A stretch of 64,000 nt of DNA from Agrypnia vestita (lineage: Eukaryota; Arthropoda; Insecta; Trichoptera; Phryganeidae): the NCBI GenBank assembly GCA_016648135.1, contig JADDOH010004207.1, positions 62,001-126,000 of the forward strand, written 5' to 3'. This document shows, piece by piece, positions 12,481 through 26,300 of the stretch (position 1 is the stretch's first letter; each line of letters begins with the position of its first letter). The translations under genes and the position numbers were made by a program. The notes under the pieces were generated by a model, which had not been told where the DNA came from, did no database searches, and saw nothing but the letters and a program-made list of their open reading frames with translations.

Positions 12481-12788
12481 TTTTTGTTTATTACTTCCTT
12501 TCTTTTAACTCGTAGCGTCTGCTTGCTTGCTTGACGAAAAAACTTTGGATTGATTTTTAAAACTTTTCCCGTGATCCAATCGAGCTGAAACATTGCAGTC
12601 AAGATCTGTCAAATTTTCGTTAAAAAAAATAATAATTATAGTATAATTTTGGATTTTTCAAATTATTAATGGTTTTTTCATACAATTCAGTAAGTTGTAT
12701 AGAGATTCCGACGCATTTGGTAGACACGAAACCCGAAAATGAGAAACGGAGTATTGAAAAAACTTGGTTTTAATGGGTTATTTTTTTA
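12481..12788 (-). mobile_element. HelA repeat (Helitron-like), minus-strand copy
   Basis: The reverse complement shows the family blocks in order: 'taacccattaaaacc', 'tgcgtcggaatctc', 'aaaatccaaaattatact', 'cagctcgattggatcacgg' and 'gagttaaaagaaaggaagta'. It is close to the 56223 copy, sharing 'gtttcgtgtctacca'. Confidence 0.7.
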
Positions 12789-13729
12789 TTCTTGATATCA
12801 ACATATGAACAAAAAATATCAATCAAAAATATTGAGAATGCCCTTCGTAAGGTGAAACGTGTCTCACAAAAGAACTTGTAGTGTTTTTTTCTCATATGTT
12901 TCAAAAACTTAGCTTCGAATAAAAAACACGTTTTATTTTATTAGTCAACAAATTAATGTCGAAATTATTTAATTTATTTTAGTGTAAAAAAGGCATACCG
13001 AATATTTTTGACATAGCTGAGTAAGCAATAAGTATTATGTGTTGGGTTGGGATTCCAAGTATTTATGCAAAACGGAGAAATAAAAAAACCTACTTCTATT
13101 TATATTCAGTTTTTTCCCGTTGACAACTATTTTTTTAATTGAAACGTCTCTAAGTATCATTAAAAGTAAGAAAGACAGATTAAAATTACGCGATTATCTT
13201 TTATGGTTACTATGTGGCGAGGTGTACATAGTTTTTTTTCAATGTTATTTTTATATTTTATTTCATTTCATAAAATCTGTTCCTACGAAATATTATTAAA
13301 AGCAGTAAGGCATTTTGAAGTAAAGCATTATTTTATGATACACAAAATGACAAAAATGCTGACACGCCACCAGCAAAGACACAATATGTCTGAACTGACT
13401 TGACTCACTGGTCGCGGCGCGGAAGGCCTACGATACGGTCGCTGTCTCATCACTGCCAACGGTGCTTTTATTCAACCGCTGACCTGACGAGGAAATGTTC
13501 CGCAGAACAATTCTAGTACGACGCGCGCCGTTCATCTGGCTGGTAGTGTAGACACATCTCCAACATCTACCCACTGCGCGTCTAGTCGAGAGTTTTGAAA
13601 TAGTGTTAAGTACTCCGCAAAAGAAAGCCGCTTGCTCAGTCAACGACTAGTTTCTCCATTACTTAAACAATAATTTGATTTAAGTAAACAATGAAAACGC
13701 TTTCAAAATGAATATTTAATAAAAACAAG
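12789..13729. other. Upstream region of the UGT gene
   Basis: No gene seen. The segment at about 13390-13640 is clearly GC-richer than its surroundings and directly precedes the UGT gene. It may hold upstream regulatory DNA or a 5' untranslated exon. No splice pair to the coding exon could be proven. Confidence 0.4.
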
Positions 13730-13734
13730 TGTTT

Positions 13735-13805
13735 TATATTATCAATTCAAACTAAAATGAAAGATAGATTCAGTTCGTAAGAAAACTGTTATTTCTATCG
13801 AGACA
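13735..13805 (+). promoter_or_regulatory. Candidate core promoter of the UGT gene
   Basis: A TATATT at 13735-13740 lies about 32-37 bases before an arthropod initiator match TCAGTT (13770-13775). A DPE-like 'agaca' lies about 30 bases after it. The implied 5' leader is about 61 bases, ending at the ATG at 13833. The motifs are seen; their use is inferred. Confidence 0.35.
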
Positions 13806-13832
13806 TTCGAGTGAAAGCAATCGATTTTCAAG

Positions 13833-14076
13833 ATGAAATTGTCAAGTTTGTTGTTGGTTGTGCTGTGTGCTGTGCGGCAGTCATTGGCTGCCCGCATCTT
13901 GGCTCTGATGCCCTTGGATATAGCGTCCCACCACCAGTTCTGCCAGCCGATCCTGAGGGAGCTGGCGGTCAGGGGTCACCAGCTCACGGTGGTGACCCCG
14001 ATAGAAGACACAAATCCGCCGCCTAACTACACGCAGATCTTGGTGCCAAGGATGAGGCTGTGGGATGCGATGAAAG
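13833..14076 (+). CDS. UGT: UGT exon 1: signal peptide and start of acceptor domain
   Basis: Residues 1-81. The start ATG at 13833 is the first in frame and gives a classic signal peptide (MKLSSLLLVVLCAV...SLA, cleavage near 19/20), then ARILALMPLD and the SHHQF segment. His33 is at the position of the family's catalytic base. RELAVRGHQLTVV (42-54) is the usual helix and strand after it, and N65-Y-T is a glycosylation sequon. The donor is AAAG|GTATAT at 14077. An 18-base copy of the exon end recurs at 14240 in the intron. A second open frame over the same bases (13811-14026) is a shadow. Confidence 0.95.
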
Positions 14077-14266
14077 GTATATACATAAGTTGTTCATATA
14101 AAAAATCTAATAATTATATCTATCTGAGATTGTTCGTTTGTATCGGCGTGTTAATTTACTTACACGAGCCAGTGGTGTGTTAAGTCTTGTATGAGAAGAT
14201 GACGACCTTTTTATATCTTTTTTTAATTTTATTTCAATACTGTGGGATGCTATGAAAAATGATTAC

Positions 14267-14334
<68 letters not shown>

Positions 14335-17300
14335 TTTCATAATTTTATTTAATTAAGAAAAAAACAGGCACGAAGTGCAACTTTTATGGATGATGTTTTC
14401 ATTGCATTATTACACATTAATCGTACGAGAGGGCAATATTAAAATCATTTCAGAAGAAGCCACTGTATCAACAACTCAAAGGTACAAAATCACACAATGA
14501 GGTTTCTTGTCTCTGCGGTGTACTTTACGTCATCCCTCAGGAATTTTTGGAGTGTGTTTACTGTATCTTTTAGCCATGTTTAAATGACAGAGTTTATATC
14601 AGTGTTGCGATTTAATACATGAGAGGTATAAAAGCAAAGACAGCGATATAAAAAAAAATGGAGTGCAGTCACCTAGGTTTACTAATAAATAATGTGCTGA
14701 ATTCGGAAATATAGTCTATAAACTTATAGGAAACATGGTATTGAAGGGATAAGTATATAAAATCTAGAATTCAGTTCATTCTAAATTGTAATCTTTGGTG
14801 ATTGCATTCAAAACATTTTTAATTTTTTTTGATATTGCTGCCTTTGGTTTAATACCCTTCATATTTTCTATAAAGAATTCTATAAAGAATTCAGATCTTC
14901 CCCATAATCCACTTGCATTCATATTGTGGTTTGAAATCATTTTTGAATCATCAGGTATCAGATGGTTGAAAAATCACTCATTGTAATTTTTGTAGACATA
15001 TTTATTATTTACTTATTTGTAATATAATAATCCCAGGCTTGTTTACATTTTTTCTTAATTGGCAGCGACCATCTTGCATCCAAAAATATTTAAATTTAAT
15101 TTTCCACCGCAGAATTTTTAGTCATTATTAGTACGTATCGATGCTATCAACATATCTGAGACTGTTCGTCCAGTCAATATTCAGATATTTTGTACATGTG
15201 TATGTGTTTAAATACAAAGTTTATAAACCTGTATGAAACATTTATGTCAATAGTTCATATACAAAAAGGTGTGAAATCTCCCTCCGATATCCTCAAGGTG
15301 AGAATTCACAGCACACGAACGATTATGATAATCAGTATAAAGCGATTTAATCTTGGAGTTATATGGAGAAAAAGTGCATGTAAATGTGTCTTTATCGCAA
15401 CTCTCGGTAAACCTTGTGTGGCGTGTGGACACGCACCTTTCATTAGAAATGGTATGTGAAACGTTCCAGCTATGTGCGAAATATTACGAATGTTTTTAAC
15501 CGGCAATAACCCGTCATAATGACGGTTAATTGTAATAATGATTTAAATCATGGATTAACGGTAGTTTTTGACATCTCATTGTTTTAAATGCTGATATTTA
15601 TTTATGGTTAAATTGCTGAAAAGTTGGCTATGAATAAAGTGATATAAATATAAATGATGGATTTGGCGTTATTAGATTATTCATGATGACAAATTATTGT
15701 AAACTATATTAACCTTGTAACCTCTACTGAGTTTAATATATTTTATAATTTCACTACTAAGTTTCGATAGAATCAGAAATTGTTATCGACAGATGATAGA
15801 TACTTCGATACTTCACCTAAAAGTCAGTAGAGGTAGACCTCTTTCAATAGAAGAGAGACAATCGTATTAGTATGTGTAAGCCGTGCGTATAACGCGCATT
15901 GTATCGTTGTGTTGGTGTTTACGGGTATAAACACAGACACAACGAAACAATGTGCCTTGTACATACAGCTTTCACATACTAATTCGATTGTCTTTCATAC
16001 ATGAAAAGAGGTCTAACAAGGTTTATATAATTTATTAAGTAATAACAAATTAACTTAAAGAATCCTAACAGCACCATCTGTCAGCATTAGTTACAAGTGT
16101 AGCGTTAGGTGTAGACATACATACAATTACTATAGGTAGATTTTTGATAGTGATGTGTTACTAAAATTATTAATATGGAATAAATACGCAACAAACTGGT
16201 AGTATTAATATGGGACAAATTAGAAGAACAGACGGGAGGCGTATTTATAACCCCTGTAAAGTAGGTAGAGACCATTAATAATTATTTATACTTGATGTGT
16301 CGTAACACTAGCGTTGGAGTGCAAAGTCACGTATAGTTAAATATTTATCGCGAACCTGCATGGCCAGAGATATACGATAGTAGTGTACTGTAGATACTAA
16401 ACGTAGGCTTTTAATAATATAAATATAGTTCCGTACAAGCTAGCACATTTTTTTAATAAAATGGATAAAGAACAATGAACTCTACGCGATTCAGTTTTGT
16501 GACAGCAAAATTGTTTCTGCATTGATTCGGCAAATGTGCAGTTTTTTCCTTCACAGTGTCTTTATTTCAAGTCCATTATGAGGTATGGAGAATACAAGGG
16601 TATGATCACATTAACTGAACGAAGTTTCATGTTTTTTTTTTCAAAAAATGGACGGATTCTCTTCAAAAGTTTGGTAAATTTTTAGGAGGCGGAATTTCCA
16701 ATTGCTATACATGTCATCTATCTAAGTATAATTATTTCGATTTGCGTCTGTCTTTTTTGTCGGTCCATAAATACGTAACTTTCTGAAATTAAAACATTGG
16801 ATAAATAGAGTGTGATACGATATAAGCGCGCGGCTAATGTTGCGTGGTCACGCAAGGGTTGTTATTCATCAATCATAATAATTTTGCTGTCTGCGTGTTC
16901 GCCTGTCCGTAACTTCCTGTAACGTCCGTAATTTAATTCGAATTCACTGCAAAAAAATCGAAATTACACGGATGGAAATAGGGCGCGTACCTAAGAGGCG
17001 CAAGCGGCAGGCACATCTCTACAACCGCCTCTCCGTGACGCGAATCATGTTCTTTGATTTATCACGGGTTCACGGTTAGTTATTAGTATTTCCCGTGATT
17101 TTTCACGGTTGTATAGCTATTATGCTGTATTATGTACCTGTAGCTAATATGCTATTATCAGGTGCGGACAGTCAGTATGTTACAACATGAGTTGTACCAG
17201 AACATTCATATTGGAAAAAAAGCGAAATTAAATATAGATTTATATAAATATTCATATAAATATTAATATGAAAAATATTATGATATACTAGCAAATGACG

Positions 17301-20300
17301 TAGTTTTACATGTTCGAATTTCAGCTTAACATTAATTAGTAGTTGAGTGTTATATTCTAGTGGAATATATATCGAAACATAATCCTCTTATACAAAGTTT
17401 TTAATATCTGTTTTTTAATAAAAATATTTTTGATCGATGTGCAACTGTTCTAGAAAAATGCACCTTGATACGGATTTTTGTTTTGAGATTATTTGTATTG
17501 AATTGTATAAAGAATTTTTGTATTTTATAGAGAATTCAATTTACTTCAGCCGCGAGTTAAGGCTGTGAAAACAACGCGATCTAGCGTCTTAGTACCGTCA
17601 GTGATGGATATTATTACATTATGTGTTGACACTAGCTGTAACCCATCAAAAATGAATGTACTTTTAAATGTCAGTTCGTAAAGAATAATTATTTATTTAC
17701 ATATAAAAAAAAGAAAACGAAAAAATTTAGGATACCACAAAGAAGTTATGGACGGACGGACAGACAGCGAAATTATTATAACTGGGATAATATACATCTT
17801 ATGTTGGAGAACTTAGTAGTAATATATAGCTTATTTTAACCCGTCAATTCCCATGTGGAAACCAGTGGCAGTAGAGGGAATTGGATAAAATTTATGTATG
17901 TTTTTGTTGGATATGCATACTTATATCCTATGAATGCACATCACTGGTTATAATAATTAGCTGAGAGGTAGTTGACACGGTGTAATCGGCAAATGTGTAC
18001 CAAACACCAATCAAAAATTAATATATATTGACAAAATAATATTAAAAAAGTATTAGCTATTTAATAGTTTATGTTTTGTTAGCTATTTTATGGAATATAA
18101 GTCATATATTACCTATCATAAATCTCTGGCCGATGGCCACGCAATTAGTCTATACTGAATAACTATAGCAAGATTACAAGATTAACCTGCCCATAAAATA
18201 GCCTGTTTTGATTCGTTGTAAGAACGTTGTACCGCTTTAGGGTAGCGCAAGATCTCATACACCTTCAGAGAGTGTACAATCAGACCACCATCTATTTCTG
18301 AGTAGGACTGGAAAATTGCATTACAGGTAAATCGGCAAAATACTGAAGTTAACACGGACTTACCGTTAATTGTGAAGGTATCAAGTGAATGGGATTATAA
18401 TATAATATGAAATAACAAGTTGAAAAAATATAAAAACCATTTGTTGTATTATTCATATTTTTAACACAATTGGCAATGAAAGTCTTTATATTTATAGAAC
18501 AAAATTAGAGAAGGTGCAAAGTGTTGTATACTTGGACTGCAATGTAAAAAAAAATGGGATCTTTCTGTTGAAATCTATTGCCGCATTAGCAAGCACGTGC
18601 AACATTTATTCGCATGAAAAAGATGTTTTGCCAAACATTCTGTCTCAAGTTCAAAAGTCGTGATCTCAACTTTGGATTGCAAATGCGAATAGTCAGATTC
18701 TACATGTTTTCGGTATATTTTATGGAACGAAAGCATGGATGCTTACCGATGGATTGATGAAGCATTTGAGATCTGGATCTACAGAAGAATACTCAAAATA
18801 AGCTGGATGGACAGATTTAAGAATGAAAATGATATGATTCGGATTAAATCAAAAACTTCAATATCTTGGACACGTGATGAAACATCCACAGAAGTCCGCG
18901 ATCTTTTATTTTATTTTGGGATACATACAGCACAATGTAATATAAAAAAAATATATAATATCAAAAAAACATTCATTAAGCATGACCAGTGAAGTTTCCT
19001 CGAAGCTGGTAAAAAAAAACTAAGTAAAAAAATGATAATGATTACGTGATAAAAGTTCAAATTGTGATAATGCATAAAATGAGAAGGGTGGGAAGAGGGA
19101 GGGAATGGGATTCAATTAAAGAAGTATTAAATTTATTTCAATAATCATAAATGATCTTGCACTTCATAATGGAGGGAAAGATTGCCGGATATCGTGGCCC
19201 TGGAAAAAGGAGAACATAATAGCTGAAAATCCCGAGACAGTGGTTTAGGCCCGGTTGTTTCAAGTCGAATCAAAATAAGCGTTCGTTTCATCATCATCAT
19301 CACTCTTGGCACTACAATCCTTGGTGGGTCTTGGCCTATTCAATAATTTTCCTCCACTCATCTCGGTCTAGTGCCGGCTCTCTCCAGTTTGGAAGCTCTA
19401 AGGCAGAGATATCTTTGAGGACGTTGTCACTCCATATTAATTTTGGCCTTCCTAAGCTCCTTCGCCCTATTGGCCTTGAGTTCAGACTTTGGTGCTTGAT
19501 GCTCGGACATTCTCTCCACATGACCCAGCCACCGGAGTCTTCCCAGTTTTATAAATTGTGTGACGTTTGGCTCCTTAAATAGAGTATAGAGCTCATTGTT
19601 GTAACGTCTGCGCCAAAGTCTATTTTCTAGAACCGGTCCGAAGAAATTTTCCTTTCAAAAACGTCCAGTGCTCGCTCATTCACCTTAGTTAGTACCCACC
19701 CACGTTTCAGCTGCGTACGTGAGCACTGGCCTATTAATCGTTTGTACACTAATATCTTGGTTCATTCGTTTTAAGCATAAATATTTACGAAAACGGATCG
19801 TCTGATAAAATCTATGCTTAAAACATACGTTTACTTTGATCCAACTTGTAACAACTGGGCCTTAGTCAGTCTAAGGTAGCACTATTCTGGACCTCGGTAA
19901 ATAAAATGATGACAGACAACATCAGTTGAATGGATAAAGCACAAAAATAAATTATCTAAAATAAATTGGCTACTTATTAGAACAATGGTTTATGCATTAT
20001 CGCATCGATTTACGAGTGTTAAAAATGATTACAAATTATTTACACCGTTTATAACAGTATATTATACGGTAATAAAATAAATTACAGATTATTTATAAAT
20101 CACATACCCAATTAATGAAATTGCAATGTTGAAGGTTGTGTCGAAGAACAAAACAAAGTGCAACTGTATTTCGCGAAACTTCCGAGGAAACTAAAAGGTT
20201 CGAGAAAATGGCCACCAAGGGATGAATAATAATCATTAAGGTACCTTAAGCTTGACCAGTCTTTTTGCGATGGTTAGTCTCGAACTAATGTTACACCAGA

Positions 20301-23300
20301 GAAAATTCTACGCATTACCAAGTAAACGAACCATACAACAAAACACTCAACGATCCTGCTTTCTGCAAATATTGTTGTTTAAAAATATTTATATAAAATA
20401 CATTTAAAAGTAAAAATATGTTACCGAAATTACCGGTATTTGTAAATTTATTTACTGTTAAATCGGTTTAGCGAAATCTGGTAATGCATACCCAATTTAT
20501 TAGTTATTTTATAAGCAGATATTCAGATTATAATTCCTAAACTAAAATATTTTTTGGATAAGAATTTTGTACACAATTGTAGAGAAGTGGACTGTACAAT
20601 TGTGTGCAAAATTACACAGGATAATGAATTGTGATATATAAGGCTGGAATAATGAGAAAGAATACATCTTTATTAATAATACTAGGTTTTAGCCATGACC
20701 CCTCAAAAACGACGTTCTTTTATTATATATTTCAGCCGCCTGTTAAGGCTGTTAAAACAGCGCTATCTAGAATAGTGTGGCATCTTGATAACGATAGTAA
20801 TGGAAATTATTAAACAGAGAATTATCATTTTGTTGCTTCTTTTACCTCTTTTTTATATTATACCTCATTATTATTTGAGTCAATTGGTAGCGTTAGTGAC
20901 GGACATTGTAATGTAGAGAATTATAATGTTTTTGTACCTCATTTTGTGCATCTAATCCTCATCTGTGCCATGTGGTAGCGTTAGTGACGGACGTTGTTAC
21001 ACAGAGAATTATATATTTTGATTGTCGATTAATACCAAAGGCATATGCGATGTAGAAATGGATGAACATCAGTTTTAATGTTTATTAAATTGAAATATGA
21101 AAAAAAAAAAAACAATATTTTCATTTTATTTTATAAAAATTTTGAAAACATACTAATTTTGTAAACGGAATGAAATCATCTATTGGATTCTAGGAAGTTA
21201 CGGACGGAAAACGCAATTATTATTATTGGCGATAATACAAATAATATAAATACCGGCCATAAAGGTCGTAATAACACGGCACCAGAAGACACAAAAAAGA
21301 ACATAGTCTATATATTTTATAAAAATCAGTCTGAAACAATACTCTCAAAAGGTGAGTTCTAACTCTAACTCTAACTCTAACTATTAATAATCGATACGCA
21401 CTTCTGCCGATACGATACCGATACTGATGCGGACAGTGAAGATTGAAGGTGTAAAAAGTTGTAGTTTTAGATTAGAAACAGACCAAATTACTTGTACTTA
21501 TAATATTTTTTAGAATGTTTACTTTATAAAGAAATTTTAAAAATTGTAATTTAACAGAACATTACGTTCAGATTATTATATGAGTACCTTGTTGGTGTAG
21601 TGGTCACGATGCTCGCCTAGTGATCTGGTGGTCGGTGGTTTGAGAACCATTCTAGAATACCTGCAATTTAGTCATAACATAGACTTTTGGCTTAGTTTGA
21701 GAATATCAAGAATATTGATGCGACACATTTTCCGTCTTTGCATCTTTATTTTGTTAAAAAAGAAAAAAAGATTAGAAACTAATAATCAAAATTCACATTT
21801 ATGAGATTTTTATTCAGGAAACACACCATCCTTAAATTACTCATTCGGAAACAGAAATATCTTTGTGCCATTTTTTTCAAATTTGGATATAGAATATCGC
21901 TGCGCCAGAAAATGAGAAGATCTGCTTTTATTAATACATCGAGTGATCTCAGATATCTCTCTTGTTCTTCTTTGAGAGAATCAGTGCTCAGAACAGAGAG
22001 ACTCATCTTCTTCAGCCCCCTTATTATTAAGGGGGCATTTATACATAGATGATCTATAGTGCGAAAGTCAAAATATATCGGTGTATCGGCAAATTAATAT
22101 CGCCGATTCCGATATTTTGGAAAACCAACGATATCGCCGATATACGGTAACGGATGCATCCTTAGTTCTAACGGGATATGTTTAAATAGCTCTTTTCGTC
22201 TGCGTCCGCCTTATAAACTAACGGTCAAAAATACGTCACCATAATTCTTGTTCCATATTTGTCGAAATTTTAATAAGAAAAAAAAAAAGAAAAAATAATG
22301 ATTATAAAGAACTTGGAAAAGTGTTATTTAGTTGAGTCTCGCTTTAAATAAATAATTTGCCATGACTTATTTGTTTATCCTTTGTTTCTTTCACATGGAA
22401 TACAGCCAAGTTTTTCACATTAAAATAATTAGTTAAGCTAGAATATAAAACGCCTTTTATTATTTTAATGTGTTTATTTAACTGCTTCAAAAATATTAAA
22501 ATATTTAAAAACAGGATTCCATTGATCATAATAAGGTAAATATTGGCTTAAACGTGAACAAGTTAAATGTTGTTCAAGGTTTTCCTTGTGCTAAAATTCC
22601 ATCAGTTCAATACTTGAGTGCCCACTAAGGTTTACAGAAGATTTTAAATTAAATTTTCTAGATATTTAAACGTAAAGTATAAATATTTCATCTTATTCAT
22701 TTTTGTTAATAGCAGGGTTAATGCAGAATTATAACTTATACACGGATAAACTTATGTTTTGTTCCCCATGAATTATATATATTTATTTATTTTAAAGTGT
22801 CCTAATTATTGCTCATTTTTCTTTTAAATATGTTTTGATTTTATCTTTTATATTTATTTCTTGGTTTATTTTATTTTTTATCCTATTTATCTGGTATATT
22901 GGTTAAATTATTATTATTTTACTTAATAACTAATTTGTCAAAGGTTTCTAATTATTTCTGTTTGCTTATGTACTGATCATCGTTTATATGTATTGTTCAT
23001 TTCTATTGTTAATTTATTTTATATTGTTTTACATTGTTACATTTCATATTGTTCATTTATCTTTAATATGTTTTATTAATATTATTATTTTTTAATTATT
23101 TACTGTAAAATGTGTTTTATGTTAGGCATATAAAATACTTTTAATTTTCTTGTACTGTAAAAGCCCACTAGGGCGTTGATTAATAAATTAGTAAAAAAAA
23201 ATATTAAGAAATTACTATTTAAGGATTTCACATAGATTTTGAATAATTAAAAAAAATTATTACATTTATCTAGCTAACATTTGTTAAAAGTAGTACTTCT

Positions 23301-26300
23301 TCAACATGTGCTTGAATTGAAGAGATATTTATGAGATTTTCGTCTCGAGGCTCTCTGAGACAAGAATTATGCTCTCATGAGTTTTTTGGAGACATTTCTC
23401 TGCTTTCCTAGTCCACACCAAGACCCAGATCCAAAATGATTAATAAATCACCACTCGGGCCCCATCTCTCGCTTGTTGTATATCAAACGTCAAATATCAG
23501 TCCATTGACCGTTGATGTTCTGTTCGTCCGTTGGGTGATTTTTAATCTATCCTGCAGCATAATAAATTTAATGAATGCCTTCTGCTTGTATAAATTTAAA
23601 AAATAAATAGTTGTACGTATTTTAGCTTATCTTTAGATTTGTCTCAAAGTTTGTACGCGTACATCCAATAAAATACGGGGGCAGAAGTCAATTACCTATT
23701 CTATTGTTATTCAATAACTTATTTATGTATTGTTTATGTACTCTGACGTACAACTTAATGAAAAAATCTTTTATTTAGACCGAGAAAATAAACATTGAAT
23801 TAATATTTTCCGAGTGTTGAGAAATTCAACAACGTCTGCAAAGAACTCAACATTTTTTATTTATTTCTTTACTTATTTACATATTATCACAATTTATATA
23901 TCACATTTTTTACATAAGTTTATGACGCCCCACTAGATTAAACCTGTTCGATAAATGGCAGTTATAATTAAAAATTACTGTAATTCAATGTAAAACAATA
24001 CTTTATAAAAACAATATTAAAAAAATATAGAAATACTTGAAACAAAAGAAATATTAAAGATAGGATCAAATTATACAATATACCTAGTAAAAAGAGTTAT
24101 AAAACAAAAGAGTAAAAAATATAAAATACAAAAGATTTAAAAATATAACATCCAAAGAGTAGAAAATATAAAACATTGGTTTATTATTTATCTATTTTTC
24201 TACAATAACATTTCAAATATTATTAAATTTGAATTATTTTACATTACATTATTTGATTATATTGTATGGTAGAATACAATTATTTTCTAAAATTTACCGT
24301 TAAAATTTTGTCTCTAATTACACCATTTAGTATTTCGTTGGAATGTTAAAAAATAAGTACAAAAGAACATCACGCTTAATATTTATAGATGCTTGAAAAC
24401 GCAAGGCAGTATAAGAATTCAAAACAACAATTTACACGGCAATTCTCGAGTCGAAAAGTAGAACAGTTGTGGTCAGCGTCGAAGAAAATTAAAAGAACTC
24501 CACGGAATACTTGTTTCTAGTTAGTTTTCCAACACAACATTAGTTTAGTTTACAAATTAAACTTTTTATGAGTTTCTGGAGTTTGTTGTACCGCAGAGTA
24601 CTACATTTTACATGAAATACATAGGAATTCCAGATTATTAATTTTGTATTCAGCACTTATTTATTATTTAACTGTCTAATAATGTGAATATATTTTAATC
24701 CCTTTACTACACTGCAATGCGGTATTATATCAATAAAAAATACATATTATTGTAAATGCCACCACAAAAGCCTTCTTCTTTTTAATACCATTTGTTATTT
24801 CGACTGTATATATATTTATCTCAAAATATCTGTCTGGTACATTAAATAATTTTTTTTTAAATATCAATTACATTTAAATGTTTTCGTCTAGGGAAATAAA
24901 TAAGGAACATTAATCAGTACTAAAGGGAAATTTTGAGACTTTAAGTAAAAAATGTTGTCCATTGAAATATGCGTGGGCATCTAATTATTAGAGGTCTCTT
25001 TTATTACTCTGAATTCGATTAAATATTTTATTTTCATGAAAAAAACAATAAAACTACTTTTAGCAGTATAGAACATTTGTCTATGAAATGTGTTAATTTT
25101 AATGCTTTAGTGCATTATAAATATTGTCACTGGACGTGGCTGTGGGAAGAAAATGAAACATTTAAACAATTTAAACTTTTATTTAGTGCGCAAAATCACT
25201 GGATACGAATTTTACCAGAGCACTGTTCTTAGATTCACAGTCGTTGAAAGCTAATATAATATTTCACTTATTATCCAATTAATAATTCGCACTAATTTTC
25301 TCGTCTGTTGAACACATTTTATTGTGCTGTTTCTATTGAATTGATCACTTTCGAGAATATTCCGCTCAATTTTCGCATGTACTTTTTCTGATATCTGTCA
25401 CCCGGTTTACACGCGCTGGTCACACTGCTTGAATCACTGTTTTTTTCAAACGTCAACAATTAACATTGCGCAGTAGCCGGCCAATAGTTTTCATAGATAA
25501 ATGTCACTTCGAGATGTTTCGAGAATTTACGAAAATAGCCCAGTCATCTAGTTACAATATTTTGAAATCATCGATGATACGTAATGAGATGGATAGAACT
25601 TACGACATTATGCTATGCTAAACGCCTGTGATATGAAAATAGGACTAACTTGACAGTCTGGAATGAGGTTCGAACCCGCGACCTTTGGATCTCGAAGCGA
25701 GTGTCCTAACCACAAGACCAACAAGCTACTTTTTCCTTCCTGATCAGCTATTTATTATCAGTTGATGATGCACAATCTGCCGTTTTTTATTACATCTTCA
25801 TCTCTTTTGTATTCTTAAAGGTTGTGTATATATTACATTATTTATGTAATTAATATAATAAACAAGAATATCTTTTTTTACCCCACTTATTTAAATATTT
25901 AGCATTTATTATTATGATTTACCAAGCAAAGCAATTAATTGATAAGTTGAACGTATAACTTTACAAGTTTATTAACGAAGGTATTGTATATTTACAATAT
26001 AATTTTACTACTTTGAGCTCGTTAGGGTGATTAAAATATATAAAGGTTTCTCATTAATTATAACTGTAATGAAAAATAAACATTATTTACAATTTACTGT
26101 TTTTTCCAATACGGTCTTTTTATTTTTAAATAACGGTAAAATAATTTTATTTCCAATCACAGAAAATACGGTAAATATCTTCTTTCCGTGACGTCAACCT
26201 TCGTGTTGTGATCTAGCCGTAACATCACCTGCCTACACTTACTATTTTTTGTTAGTTTTCATTGAAGAGGAATGAGCATTAGACAATTTAATAGATAATC

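Noticed and set aside
13811..14026. Open frame overlapping UGT exon 1
   Set aside because: Out of frame with the signal peptide and UGT motifs; GC-rich coding DNA gives such shadows.
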